Part shown: positions 20,415 to 33,201 of the stretch, piece by piece | How the letters are laid out: each line of letters opens with the position of its first letter | Position numbering within the stretch: position 1 is the stretch's first letter | DNA from: Steinernema hermaphroditum | Taxonomy: Eukaryota > Nematoda > Chromadorea > Rhabditida > Steinernematidae | Direction: 5' to 3' | NCBI GenBank assembly: GCA_030435675.1 | Contig: JAUCMV010000031.1 | Location: 1 to 35,000 of the forward strand | Length of the DNA: 35,000 nt | Notes under the pieces: generated by a model | What the model was told of the DNA's origin: nothing | Seen by the model: the letters and a program-made list of their open reading frames with translations, nothing else | Database searches by the model: none | Made by a program: the position numbers and the translations under genes

Positions 20415-23400
20415 GTACCATAGCATTTTTATGATTGGATCTTGTAGAACTGCACGAGCCTGATCGAACGCGCCCACTCTCGTTGGATTTACTGTGGACT
20501 ATCTTAGTTTCCTGCAAAACTTTCAATTAGAGACAGATAGGGCCTTGCTCATACCAAGAGCTCTGCATCTGACCCTCCTGCTCCAAAGTACCATAGCATT
20601 TTTGGGATTGGATCTTTGTAGAACTGCACGAGCCTGATCGAACGCGCCTATTCTCGTTGGGATTTACTCTGGACTATCTTAGTTTCCTGCAAAACTTTCA
20701 ATTCGAGACAGATAGGCCCCTTGCTCATCACCAAGAGCTCTGCATCTGACCCTCCTGCTCCAAAGTACCATAGCATTTTTATGATTGGATCTTGTAGAAC
20801 TGCACGAGCCTGATCGAACGCGCCTATTCCTCGTTGGGATTACTGTGGACTATCTTAGTTTCCTGCAAAACTTTCAATTCGAGACAGATAGGGCCTTGCT
20901 CACACCAAAAGCTCTGCATCTGACCCTCCTGCTCCAAAGTACCATAGCATTTTTATGACTGGATCTTGTAGAACTGCACGAGCCTGATCGAACGCGCCTA
21001 CTCTCGTTGGATTACTGTGGACTATCTTAGTTTCCTGCAAAACTTTCAATTCGAGACAGATAGGCCCTTGCTCATACCAAGAGCTCTGCATCTGACCCTC
21101 CTGCTCCAAAGTACCATAGCATTTTTATGATTGGATCTTGTAGAACTGCACGAGCCTGATCGAACGCGCCTACTCTCGTTGGATTTACTGTGGACTATCT
21201 TAGTTTCCTGCAAAACTCTCAATTCGAGACAGATAGGGCCTTGTTCATACAAAGAGTTCTGCATCTGACCCTCCTGCTCCAAAAAGCACCATAGCATTTT
21301 TATGATTTGATCTTTGTAGAACTGCACGAGCCTGATCGAACGCGCCTACTCTCGCTGGATTTACTGCCGAATATCTTAGTTTCCTGCAAAACTTTCAATT
21401 CGAGACAGAATGGGCCTTGCTCACACCAAGAGCTCTGCATCTGACCCTCCTGCTCCAAAGTACCACAGCATTTTTATGATTGGATCTTGTAGAACTGCAC
21501 GAGCCTGATCGAACGCGCCTACTCTCGTTGGATTTACTGTAGACTATCTTAGTTTCCTGCAAAACTTTCAATTCGAGACAGACAGGGCCTTTGCTCATAC
21601 CAAGAGCTCTGCATCTGACCCTCCTGCTCCAAAGTACCATAGGATTTTTATGATTGGATCTTGTAGAACTGCACGAGCCTGATCGAACGCGCCTATTCTC
21701 GTTGGAGTTACTGTGGACTATCTTAGTTTCCTGCAAAACTTTCAATTCGAGACAGACAGGGCCTTGCTCACACAAAGAGCTCTGCATCTGACCCTCCTGC
21801 TCCAAAGTACCATAGCATTTTTATGATTGGATCTTGTAGAACTGCACGAGCCTGATCGAACGCGCCTATTCCCGTTGGGATTACTGTGGACTATCTTAGT
21901 TTCGGGCAAAACTTTCAATTCGAGACAGTAGGGCCCTTGCTCACACCAAGAGCTCTGCATCTGACCCTCCTGCTCCAAAGTACTATAGTATTTTTATGAT
22001 TGGATCTTGTAGAACTGCACGAGCCTGATCGAACGCGCCTACTCTCGTTGGATTTACTGTGGACTATCTTAGTTTCCCGCAAAACTTTCAATTCGAGACA
22101 GATAGGGCCTTGCTCACACCAAGAGCTCTGCATCTGACCCTCCTGCTCCAAAGTACCATAGCATTTTTATGATTGATCTTGTAGAACTGCACGAGCCTGA
22201 TCGAACGCGCCTATTCTCGTTGGATTCCTATAGACTATCTTAGTTTCCTGCAAAACTTTCAATTCGAGACAGATAGGGCCTTGTTCACACCAAGAGCTCT
22301 GCATCTGACCCTCCCTGCTCCAAAGTACCATAGCATTTTTATGATTGGATCTTGTAGAACTGCACGAGCCTGATCGAACGCGCCTACTCTCGTTGGATTT
22401 ACTGTGGACTATCTTAGTTTCCTGCAAAACTTTCAATTCGAGACAGATAGGGCCTCATCACAAAGAGCTCTGCATCTGACCCTCCTGCTCCAAAGTACCA
22501 TAGCATTTTTATGACTGGATCTTGAAGAACTGCACGAGCCTGATCGAACGCGCCTATTCTCGTTGGATTTACTGTGGACTATCTTAGTTTCCGGCAAAAC
22601 TTTCAACTTCGAGACTGATAGGGCCTTGTTCACACCAAAGAGTTCTGCATCTGACCCTCCTGCTCCAAAGTACCATAGCATTTTTATGATTCGATCTTGT
22701 AGAACTGCATGAGCCTGATCGAACGCGCCTATTCCTCGTTGGGATTACTGTGGACTATCTTAGTTTCCTGCAAAACTTTCAATTCGAGACAGTAGGGCCC
22801 TTGTTCATACAAAGAGTTCTGCATCTGACCCTCCTGCTCCAAAGTACCATAGCATTTTTATGATTGGATCTTGTAGAACTGCATGAGCCTGATCGAACGC
22901 GCCTATTCCCGTTGGATTACTGTGGACTATCTTAGTTTCCCTGCAAAACTTTCAATTCGAGACAGATAGGGCCCTTGCTCACACCAAGAGCTCTGCATCT
23001 GACCCTCCTGCTCCAAAGTACCATAGCATTTTTATGATTGGATCTTGTAGAACTGCACGAGCCTGATCGAACGCGCCTACTCTCGTTGGATTTACTGTGG
23101 ACTATCTTAGTTTCCTGCAAAACTTTCAATTCGAGACAGATAGGGCCTTGTTCATACCAAAGAGTTCTGCATCTGACCCTCCTGCTCCAAAGTACCATAG
23201 CATTTTTATGATTGGGTCTTGTAGAACTGCACGAGCCTGATCGAACGCGCCTATTCCCGTTGGGATTACTGCGGACTATCTTAGTTTCCTGCAAAACTTT
23301 CAATTCGAGACAGATAGGGCCCTTGCTCACACCAAGAGCTCTGCATCTGACCCTCCTGCTCCAAAGTACCATAGCATTTTTATGATTGGATCTTGTAGAA

Positions 23401-23537
23401 CTGCACGAGCCTGATCGAACGCGCCTACTCTCGTTAGGATTATTATCAGACTATCTTAGTTTCCTGCAAAACTTTCAATTCGAGACAGATAGGGCCCTTG
23501 CTCACACAAAGAGCTCTGCATCTGACCCTCCTGCTCC

Positions 23538-23557
23538 AAAAAAAAAAAAAAAAAAAA
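23538..23557 (+). repeat. Poly-A tract, A20
   Basis: The tract is at the common site and is followed by GTAGCATAGC, with one change from GTACCATAGC. Confidence 0.9.
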
Positions 23558-24249
23558 GTAGCATAGCATTTTTATGACTGGATCTTGTAGAACTGCACGA
23601 GCCTGATCGAACGCGCCTACTCTCGTTGGATTTACTGTGGACTATCTTAGTTTCCTGCAAAACTTTCAACTCGAGACAGCAGGGCCTTGTTTCACACCAA
23701 AGAGTTCTGCATCTGACCCTCCTGCTCCAAAGTACCATAGCATTTTTATGATTCTATTCTTGTAGAACTGCACGAGCCTGATCGAACGCGCCTATTCCCG
23801 TTGGGATTCCTGTGGACTATCTTAGTTTCCTGTAAAACTTTCAATTCGAGACAGATAGGGCCCTTGCTCTCACTAAGAGCTCTGCATCTGACCCTCCTGC
23901 TCCAAAGTACCATAGCATTTTTATGATTGGATCTTGTAGAACTGCACGAGCCTGATCGAACGCGCCTACTCTCGTTGGATTTACTGTGGACTATCTTAGT
24001 TTCCTGCAAAACTTTCAATTCGAGACAGATAGGGCCTTGCTCATACCAAAGAGCTCTGCATCTGACCCTCCTGCTCCAAAGTACCATAGCATTTTTATGA
24101 TTGGATCTTGTAGAACTGCACGAGCCTGATCGAACGCGCCTACTCTCGTTGGATTACTGTGGACTATCTTAGTTTCCTGCAAAACTCTCAATTCGAGACA
24201 GATAGGGCCTTGTTCATACAAAGAGTTCTGCATCTGACCCTCCTGCTCC

Positions 24250-24262
24250 AAAAAAAAAAAAA
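24250..24262 (+). repeat. Poly-A tract, A13
   Basis: The tract is at the common site in a near-normal copy and is followed by the standard GTACCATAGC. Confidence 0.9.
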
Positions 24263-26928
24263 GTACCATAGCATTTTTATGATTGGATCTTGCAGAACTG
24301 CACGAGCCTGATCGAACGCGCCTACTCCCGTTGGAATTACTATGGACTGTCTTAGTTTCCTGCAAAAACTTTCAATTCGAGACAGATAGGGTCCTTGTTC
24401 ATACCAAGAGTTCTGCATCTGACCCTCCTGCTCCAAAGTACTATTGCATTTTTATGACTGGATCTTTGTAGAACTGCACGAGCCTGATCGAACGCGCCTA
24501 CTCTCGTTAGATTTACTGTGGACTATCTTAGTTTCCTGCAAAACTTTCGATTCGAGATTGATAGGGCCTTGTTCATACCAAAGAGTTCTGCATTCGACCC
24601 TCCTGCTCCAAAGTACTATGAAAGCATTTTTACGCGATTCCATTCTGTGGAACTGCACGAGCCTGATCGAACGCGCCGCCTACTCTCGTTAGATTTACTG
24701 TGGACCATTTCAGCCTCTCGCAAAACTTTCAATTCGAGACAGTCAGGACCCTTGCTCACACCAAGAGCTCTGCATCTGACCCTCCTGCTCCAAAGTACTG
24801 CCATATCATTTTGCGATTGGATCTTCGTAGAACTGCACGAGCCTGATCGAACGCGCCCATTCCCATGCTAGATTTACTGTAGACTATCTTAGTTTCCTGC
24901 AAAACTTTCAAGCCGAGACAGTCAGGGCCCTTGCTCACACCAAGAGTCCTGCATCTGACCCCTCCTGCTCCAAAGTACCATAGGATTTTATGACCGGATC
25001 TTGTAGAACTGCACTATTCTGACTGGAACGCGCCTACTCTCGTGTTGGATTTACTGTAGACTATCTTAGTTTCCCGCAAAACTTTCTCTTCGACTGAGAC
25101 AGATAGGGTCTTGTTCATACAAAGAGTTCTGCATCCGACCCCTCCCGCTCCAAAGTACCATAGCATTTTTATGACTGGATCTTGTAGAACTGCATCGAGC
25201 CTGATCGAACGCCCCGGCCCTCGTTGGATTTAATTCAGACTATCTTAGTTTCCTGCAAAACTTCTTCAATTCGAGACAGTCAGGGCCCTTGCTCATACCA
25301 AAGAGCTCTTCATCTGACCTCTCCTGCGCCAGCGCACCATAGCATTTTTAGCAGACTAGATCTCGTGGAACTGCACGAGCCTGATCGAACGCGCCTACTC
25401 TCGTTAGGGACACGGCCAGATCATCTTAGTTTCCCGTAAAACTTTTCATTCGAGACTGATAGGGCCTTGTTCATACAAAGAGTTCTGCATCTGACCCTCT
25501 CTGCTCCAAAGCACCATGTAGCATTTTATGACTGGATCTTGTGTACCGCACGAGCCTGATCGAACGCGCCTACTCTCGTTGGATTTTACTGTGGACTATC
25601 TTGAAGCTTTATCAAAAACTTTCAATTCGAGACAGCAGGGCCCTTGCTCACACCAAGAGCTCTGCATCTGACCCTCCTGCTCCAAAGTACCATAGCATTT
25701 TTATGACTGGATCTCGTAGAACTGCACGAGCCTGATCGAACGCGCCTACTCTCGTTGGATTCACTGTGGATCATCTTAGTTTCCTGCAAAACCTTCGATT
25801 TTTTACAGATAGGGCCTTGTTCATACCAAAGAGCTTCCGTATCTGACCCTCCTGCTCCAAAGTACCATAGCATTTTTATGACTGGATCTTGTAGAACTGC
25901 ACGAGCCTGATCGAACGCGCCTACTTCCCGTTGGATTTACTGTGGACTATCTTAGTTTCCGGTAAAACTTTCGACTGGAGAAAGATAGGGCCTTGTTCCA
26001 TACAAAGAGTTCTGCATCTGACCCTCCTGCTCCAAAGTACCATAGCATTTTTATGACTGGATCTTGTAGAACTGCACGAGCCTGATCGAACGCGCCTTAC
26101 TCCTCGTTGGATTTACTGTTGACTATCTTAGTTTCCTGCAAAACTTTCAATTGGAGACAGTCAGGCCTCTTGCTCACACCAAAGAGCTCTGCATCTGACC
26201 CTCCCGCTCTTTAGCACCAAAGGATTTTTATGACCGGATCTTGTAAAACTGCACGAGCCTGATCGAACGCGCCTACTCTCGTTAGATTTACTCCAGACTA
26301 TCTTAGTTTCCGGCAAAACTTTCAATTGGAGACAGTCAGGACCCTTGCGCCCACCAAGAGCTCGGCATCTGACCCTCCTTGCCTTGCAGCGCTCATATCA
26401 TTTCATTTTTATGATTGGATCTTGTAGAACTGCACGAGCCTGATCGAACGCGCCTATTCCCGTTGACGCAGGATTTACTATGGACTATCTTAGTTTCCTG
26501 CAAAACTTTCAATTGGAGACAGTCAGGGCCCCTCCCACTACACCAAGAGCTCTGCATCTGACCCTCCTGCTCCAAAGTACCATAGCATTTTTATGACTGG
26601 ATCTTGCAGAACTGCACGAGCCTGATCGAACGCGCCTACTCTCGTTGGATTTACTGTGGACTATCTTAGTTTCCTGCAAAAACTTTCTGATTCGAGACAG
26701 ATAGGGCCTTGTTCACAAAAAGAGTTCTGCATCTGACCTCTCCTGCTCCAAAGTACCATAGCATTTTTATGCGACTGGATCTTGTAGAACTGCAGCATGA
26801 GCCTGATCGAACGCGCCTACTCTCGTTAGATTTACTGTGGACTATCTTGGCTTCCTGCAAAATTTTCGATTCGAGACAGATAGGGCCTTTGTTCATACAA
26901 AGAGTTCTGTATCTGACCCTCCTGCTCC

Positions 26929-26942
26929 AAAAAAAAAAAAAA
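26929..26942 (+). repeat. Poly-A tract, A14
   Basis: The tract is at the common site and is followed by GCAAGTACC, so a few extra bases separate the tract from GTACC. Confidence 0.9.
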
Positions 26943-27299
26943 GCAAGTACCATAGCATTTTATGATTCTATCTTGTAGAACTGCACGAGCCTGGATCGAA
27001 CGCGCCTATTCCCGTTGGGATTACTGTGGACTATCTTAGTTTCCTGCAAAACTTTCAACTCGAGACAGCAGGGCCCTTGCTCACACCAAGAGCTCTGCAT
27101 CTGACCCTCCTGCTCCAAAGTACCATAGCATTTTGCGTGATTGGATCTTGTAGAACTGCACGGGCTTCGATCGAACGCGCGCCTACTCTCCGTTGGATTT
27201 ACTGTGGACTAACTTTGCCTTCTCGCAAAACTTTAAATTCGAGACAGACAGGGCCCTTGCCTGCCACCTCAAGAGCTCTGCATCTGACCCCCCGTCTCC

Positions 27300-27324
27300 A
27301 AAAAAAAAAAAAAAAAAAAAAAAA
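27300..27324 (+). repeat. Poly-A tract, A25
   Basis: The tract follows CCCCGTCTCC, a degraded form of CCTCCTGCTCC, and is followed by GTGCACTGAAGAAGC rather than GTACCATAGC. It is the most altered context among the seven tracts. Confidence 0.9.
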
Positions 27325-27381
27325 GTGCACTGAAGAAGCATAGCATTTTATGACTGGATCTTGTAGAACTGCACGAGCCTG

Positions 27382-27400
27382 ACTTGCTCCCATGGGCCAC
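27382..27400 (+). repeat. Conserved core replaced
   Basis: After GCACGAGCCTGA, this copy reads CTTGCTCCCATGGGCCA before CTCTCGTTGG. The TCGAACGCGCCTA part of the otherwise constant core is gone. It lies directly after the A25 copy, in the most disturbed stretch of the window. Confidence 0.65.
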
Positions 27401-27795
27401 TCTCGTTGGATTTACTGTGGGACTATCTTAGTTTCCTGCAAAACTTTCAATTGGAGACAGTCAGGGCCCTTGCCTTCACCAAGAGCTCTGCATCTGACCC
27501 TCCTGCCCCAAAGTACCATAGCATTTTTATGACTGGATCTTGTAGAACTGCACGAGCCTGACTGAACGCGCCTACTCTCGTTGGATTTACTGTGGACTAT
27601 CTTAGTTTCCTGCAAAACTTTCGATTCGAGACAGATAGGGCCTTGTTTTCACAAAGAGTTCTGCATCTGACCCTCCTGCCCCGGAAAAAGTACCATGTTG
27701 TAGCATTTTTATGCGACTGGATCTTGCAGAACTGCATGAGCCTGATCGAATGCGCCTACTCTCGTTGGATTTACTGTGGACTATTTCAGTTTCCT

Positions 27796-28833
27796 GCAAA
27801 ACTTTCAATTCGAGACAGTCAGGCCCTCGCTCACACCAAGAGCTCTGCATCTGACCCTCCTGCTCCAAAGTACCATAGCATTTTTATGATTGGATCTTGT
27901 AGAACTGCACGAGCCTGATCGAACGCGCCTATTCCCGTTGGGATTACTGTGGACTATCTTAGTTTCCTGCAAAACTTTCAATTCGAGACAGCAGGGCCCT
28001 TGCTCACACCAAGAGCTCTGCATCTGACCCTCCTGCTCCAAAGTACCATAGCATTTTTATGATTGGATCTTGTAGAACTGCACGAGCCTGATCGAACGCG
28101 CCTATTCCCGTTGGGATTACTGTGGACTATCTTAGTTTCCTGCAAAACTTTCAATTCGAGACAGATAGGGCCTTGTTCACACCAAGAGCTCTGCATCTGA
28201 CCCTCCTGCTCCAAAGTACCATAGCATTTTTATGATTGGATCTTGTAGAACTGCACGAGCCTGATCGAACGCGCCTATTCTCGTTGGGATTACTGTGGAC
28301 TATCTTAGTTTCCTGCAAAACTTTCAATTCGAGACAGATAGGGCCTTGTTCACAAAGAGTTCTGCATCTGACCCTCCTGCTCCAAAGTACCATAGCATTT
28401 TTATGATTGGATCTTGTAGAACTGCACGAGCCTGATCGAACGCGCCTACTCTCGTTGGATTTACTGTGGACTATCTTAGTTTCCTGCAAAACTTTCAATT
28501 CGAGACAGATAGGGCCTTGTTCACACAAAGAGTTCTGCATCTGACCCTCCTGCTCCAAAGTACCATAGCATTTTTATGATTGGATCTTGTAGAACTGCAC
28601 GAGCCTGATCGAACGCGCCTACTCTCGTTGGATTTACTGTGGACTATCTTAGTTTCCTGCAAAACTTTCAATTCGAGACAGATAGGGCCTTGTTCACCCA
28701 AAGAGTTCTGCATCTGACCCTCCTGCTCCAAAGTACCATAGCATTTTTATGATTGGATCTTGTAGAACTGCACGAGCCTGATTGAACGCGCCTACTCTCG
28801 TTGGATTTGCTGTGGACTATCTTAGTTTCCTGT
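27796..28833 (+). repeat. Short homogenised block G
   Basis: Six copies are nearly free of private changes, immediately next to island F. They carry the hybrid cassettes of block C (GTTCACACCAAGAGCT, GTTCACACAAAGAGTT) and TATTCCCGTTGGGATT. They therefore resemble block C, about 13 kb upstream, more than their direct neighbours. Confidence 0.7.
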
Positions 28834-31800
28834 GCAAAACTTTCGACTCGAGACAGTCAGGCCCTTGCTCACACCAAGAGCTCTGCATCTGACCCTCCTG
28901 CTCCAAAGTACCATAGCATTTTTATGATTCCATCTTGTAGAACTGCACGAGCCTGATCGAACGCGCCTATTCCCGTTCGGACTTACTGTGGACTATCTTA
29001 GTTTCCTGCAAAACTTTCAATTTCGAGACAGTTAGTTTCCTTGTTCATACAAAGAGTTCTGCATCTGACCCCTCCGCTCCAGGAAAATTTTTATGATTGG
29101 ATCTTGTAGAACTGCACGAGCCTGATCGAACGCGCCTACTCTCGTTGGATTTCCTGTGGACTATCTTAGTTTCCTGCAAAACTTTCAATTCGAGACAGAC
29201 AGGGCCCTTGCTCACACCAAGAGCTCTGCATCTGACCCTCCCGCTCCAAAGTACCATAGCATTTTTATGATTCCATCTTGTAGAACTGCACGAGCCTGAT
29301 CGAACGCGCCTATTCCCGTTGGGATTACTGTGGACTATCTTAGTTTCCTGCAAAACTTTCAATTTTGAGACAGCAGAGCCCTTGCTCACACCAAGAGCTC
29401 TGCATCTGACCCTCCTGCTCCAAAGTACCATAGCATTTTTATGATTGGATCTTGTAGAACTGCACGAGTCTGATCGAACGCGCCTACTCTCGTTGGATTT
29501 ACTGTGGACTATCTTAGTTTCCTGCAAAACTTTCAATTCGAGACAGATAGGGCCTTGTTCATGCAAAGAGTTATGCATCTGACCCCTCCTGCTCCAAAGT
29601 ACCATAGCATTTTTATGATTAGATCTTGTAGAACTGCACGAGCCTGATCGAACGCGCCTACTCTCGTTGGATTTCCTGTGGACTATCTTAGTTTCCTGCA
29701 AAATTTTCAATTCGAGACAGATAGGGCCTTGTTCATACCAAAGAAGTTCTGCATCTGACCCTCCTGCTCCAAAGTACCATAGCATTTTTATGATTGGATC
29801 TTGTAGAACTGCACGAGCCTGATCGAACGCGCCTATTCTTGTTGGATTTACTGTGGACTATCTTAGTTTCCTGCAAAACTTTCAACTCGAGACAGATAGG
29901 GCCTTGTTCATTCAAAAAGCTCTGCATCTGACCCCTCCTGCTCCAAAGTACCATAGCATTTTTATGATTGGATCTTTGTAGAACTGCACGAGCCTGATCG
30001 AACGCGCCTACTCCCGTTGGATTTCCTGTGGACTATCTTAGTTTCCTGCAAAACTTTTCAATTCGGAGACAGATAGGGCCCTTGCTCATACAAAGAGCTC
30101 TGCATCTGACCCTCCTGCTCCAAAGTACCATAGCATTTTTATGATTGGATCTTGTAGAACTGCACGAGCCTGATCGAACGCGCCTACTCAAGCTGGGATT
30201 TTACTGTAGACTATCTTAGTTTCCTGCAAAACTTTCAACCCGAGACAGATAGGGCCCTTGCTCATACAAAGAGCTCTGCATCTGACCCTCCTGCTCCAAA
30301 GTACCATAGCATTTTTATGATTCGGTCTTTGTAGAACTGCACGAGCCTGATCGAACGCGCCTACTCTCGCTGGATTTACTGCGGACTATCTTAGTTTCCC
30401 TGCAAAACTTTCAATTCGAGACAGTTAGGGCCCTTGCTCATACAAAGAGCTCTGCATCTGACCCTCCTGCTCCAAAGTACCATAGCATTTTTATGATTGG
30501 ATCTTGTAGAACTGCACGAGCCTGATCGAACGCGCCTACTCCCGTTGGGATTACTGTGGACTATCTTAGTTTCCTGCAAAACTTTCAATTCGAGACAGTC
30601 AGGGCCCTTTGCTCACACCAAGAGCTCTGCATCTGACCCTCCTGCTCCAAAGTACCATAGCATTTTTTATGATCGGATCTTGCAGAAACTGCACGAGCCT
30701 GATCGAACGCGCCTACTCTCGCTTGGATTTGCTGTGGACTATCTTAGTTTCCTGCAAAACTTTCACTTCGAGACAGTCAGGGCCCTTGCTCACACCAAGA
30801 GCTCTGCATCTGACCCTCCTGCTCCAAAGTACCATAGCATTTTTATGATTGGATCGTGTAGAACTGCACGAGCCTGATCGAACGCGCCTACTCCCAAGCT
30901 GGATTTACTGCGGACTATCTTAGTTTCCTGCAAAACTTTCAATTCGAGACAGATAGGGCCCTTCCTCATACAAAGAGCTCTGCATCTGACCCTCCTGCTC
31001 CAAAGTACCATAGCATTTTTATGATTCCATCTTGTAGAACTGCAAGAGCCTGATCGAACGCGCCCATTCCCGTTTGGAATTACTGTGGACTATCTTAGTT
31101 TCCTGCAAAACTTTCAATTCGAGACAGTCAGGGCCCTTGCTCACACCAAGAGCTCTGCATCTGACCCTCCTGCTCCAAAGTACCATAGCATTTTTATGAT
31201 TCGGTCTTGCAGAATTGCACGAGCCTGATCGAACGCGCCTACTCCCGTTCGGTTTACTGTGGACTATCTTAGTTTCCCTGCAAAACTCTCAATTCGAGAC
31301 AGATAGGGTCCTTGTTCATACAAAGAGTTATGCATCCGACCCCTCCTGCTCCAAAGTACCATAGCATTTTTATGATTGGATCTTGCAGAACTGCACGAGC
31401 CTGATCGAACGCGCCTACTCACGTTGGATTTACTGTGGACTATCTTAGCTTCCTGCAAAAACTTTCAATTCGAGACAGATAGGGCCCTTGCTCCACAAAG
31501 AGCTCTGCATCTGACCCTCCTGCTCCAAAGTACCATAGCATTTTTTATGATTCCATCTTGTAGAACTGCACGAGCCTGATCGAACGCGCCTACTCTCGTT
31601 GGATTTCCTGCGGACTATCTTAGTTTCCTGCAAAACTTTCAATTCGAGACAGCAGGGCCCTTGCTCACACCAAGAGCTCTGCATCTGACCCTCCTGCTCC
31701 AAAGTACCATAGCATTTTTATGATTCCGTCTTGTAGAACTGCACGAGCCTGATCGAACGCGCCTATTCCCGTTCGGATTACTGTGGACTATCTTAGTTTC

Positions 31801-33201
31801 CTGCAAAACTTTCAATTCGAGACAGTAGGGCCCTTGCTCATACCAAAGAGCTCTGCATCTGACCCTCCTGCTCCAAAGTACCATAGCATTTTTACGATTC
31901 GATCTTGTAGAACTGCACGAGCCTGATCGAACGCGCCTATTCCCGTTTGGATTTACTGTGGACTATCTTAGTTTCCTGCAAAAACTTTCAATCCGAGACA
32001 GTTAGGGCCCTTGTTCACACAAAGAGCTCTGAGCCTGACCCTCCTGCTCCAAAGTACCATAGCATTTTTATGATTGGATCTTGTAGAACTGCACGAGCCT
32101 GATTCAACGCGCCTACTCTCGTTGGGTTTCCTGCAGACTATCTTAGTTTCCTGCAAAACTTTCAATTCGAGACAGATAGGGCCCTTGCTCATACAAAGAG
32201 CTCTGCATCTGACCCTCCTGCTCCAAAGTACCATAGCATTTTTATGATTGGATCTTGTAGAACTGCAAGAGCCTGATTGAACGCGCCTGCTCCCGTTGGG
32301 TTTACTGGGGACTATCTTAGTTTCCTGCAAAACTTTCTACTCGAGACAGTCAGGGCCCCAGCTCACACCAAGAGCTCTGCATCTGACCCTCCTGCTCCAA
32401 AGTACCATAGCATTTTTATGATTGGATCTTGTAGAACTGCACGAGCCTGATCGAACGCGCCTACTACCGTTGGATTTACTGTGGACTATCTTAGTTTCCT
32501 GCAAAACTTTCAATTCGAGACAGATAGGGCCCTGTTCATGCAAAGAGTTCTGCATCTGACCCTCCTGCTCCAAAGTACCATAGCATTTTTATGATTGGAT
32601 CTTGTAGAACTGCACGAGCCTGATCGAACGCGCCTACTCCCGTTGGGATTACTGCGGACTATCTTAGTTTCCTGTAAAACTTTCAATTCGAGACAGCATA
32701 GGGCCTCGCTCACACAAAGAGCTCTGCATCTGACCCTCCCGCTCCAAAGTACCAATAAGTATTTTTATGATTGGATCTTGTAGAACTGCACGAGCCTGAT
32801 TGAACGCGCCTACTCTCGTTGGATTTGCTGTGGACTATCTTAGTTTCCTCTCGCAAAACTTTCAATTCGAGACAGTCAGGGCCCTTGCTCACACCAAGAG
32901 CTCTACATCTGACCCTCCTGCTCCAAAGTACCATAGCATTTTTATGATTGGATCGTGCAGAACTGCACGAGCCTGATCGAACGCGCCTACTCTCGCTGAG
33001 ACTGCTGTGGACTATCTTAGTTTCCTGCAAAACTTTCACTTCGAGACAGATAGGGCCCTTCCTCATACAAAGAGCTCGGCATCTGACCCTCCTGCTCCAA
33101 AGTACCATAGCATTTTTATGATTGGATCTTGTAGAACTGCAAGAACCTGACTGAACGCGCCTGCTCCCGTTGGGAATAACTTCAGACTATCTTAGTTTCC
33201 T
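28834..33201 (+). repeat. Moderately diverged block H
   Basis: About 25 copies have scattered substitutions and one-base indels. Typical markers are CTCATACAAAGAGCT cassettes, GATTCCATCTTG, GATTCGGTCTTG, GATCGTGTAG, and TCCCGTTCGG or CAAGCTGG in the second cassette. No long homopolymer occurs. The third short-spacer copy lies near 29069. Confidence 0.65.
29069..29095 (+). repeat. Short-spacer subfamily copy 3
   Basis: CCCCTCCGCTCC is followed by AGGAAAATTTTTATG, so the GTACCATAGC segment is lost as in the copies near 6.5 and 7.4 kb. The cassette upstream is also unusual, reading CAGTTAGTTTCCTTG. This copy is over 21 kb from its relatives. Confidence 0.7.

Larger units (their letters stand above)
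18068..24361 (+). repeat. Moderately diverged block E
   Basis: About 36 copies mix clean and altered monomers. Cassettes are mostly TTCATACAAAG and CTCACACCAAG types. TATTCCCGTTGGGATT and TATTCCTCGTTGGGATT are frequent, and GATTCTATCTTG replaces GATTGGATCTTG in some copies. Three poly-A tracts sit at the common site. Some copies have TTTCCGGCAAAAC or TTTCGGGCAAAAC at the monomer junction. Confidence 0.65.
24362..27795 (+). repeat. Strongly diverged island F
   Basis: About 19 copies form the second island rich in substitutions and indels. Recurrent markers are ATGACTGGATC in place of ATGATTGGATC, CAATTGGAGACAG in place of CAATTCGAGACAG (near 26150, 26330, 26513 and 27442), and CAGTCAGGG. Several copies therefore lose the TTCG of the CENP-B-like site. 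Two poly-A tracts are present. Markers shared among these copies show they diverged as a group and were not just scrambled individually. Confidence 0.75.

Noticed and set aside
16847..27324. Retrotransposon or SINE insertions ending in poly-A
   Set aside because: Nothing but the A-run is added at these sites and no target-site duplication is visible. Tract expansion or spread by exchange is simpler.
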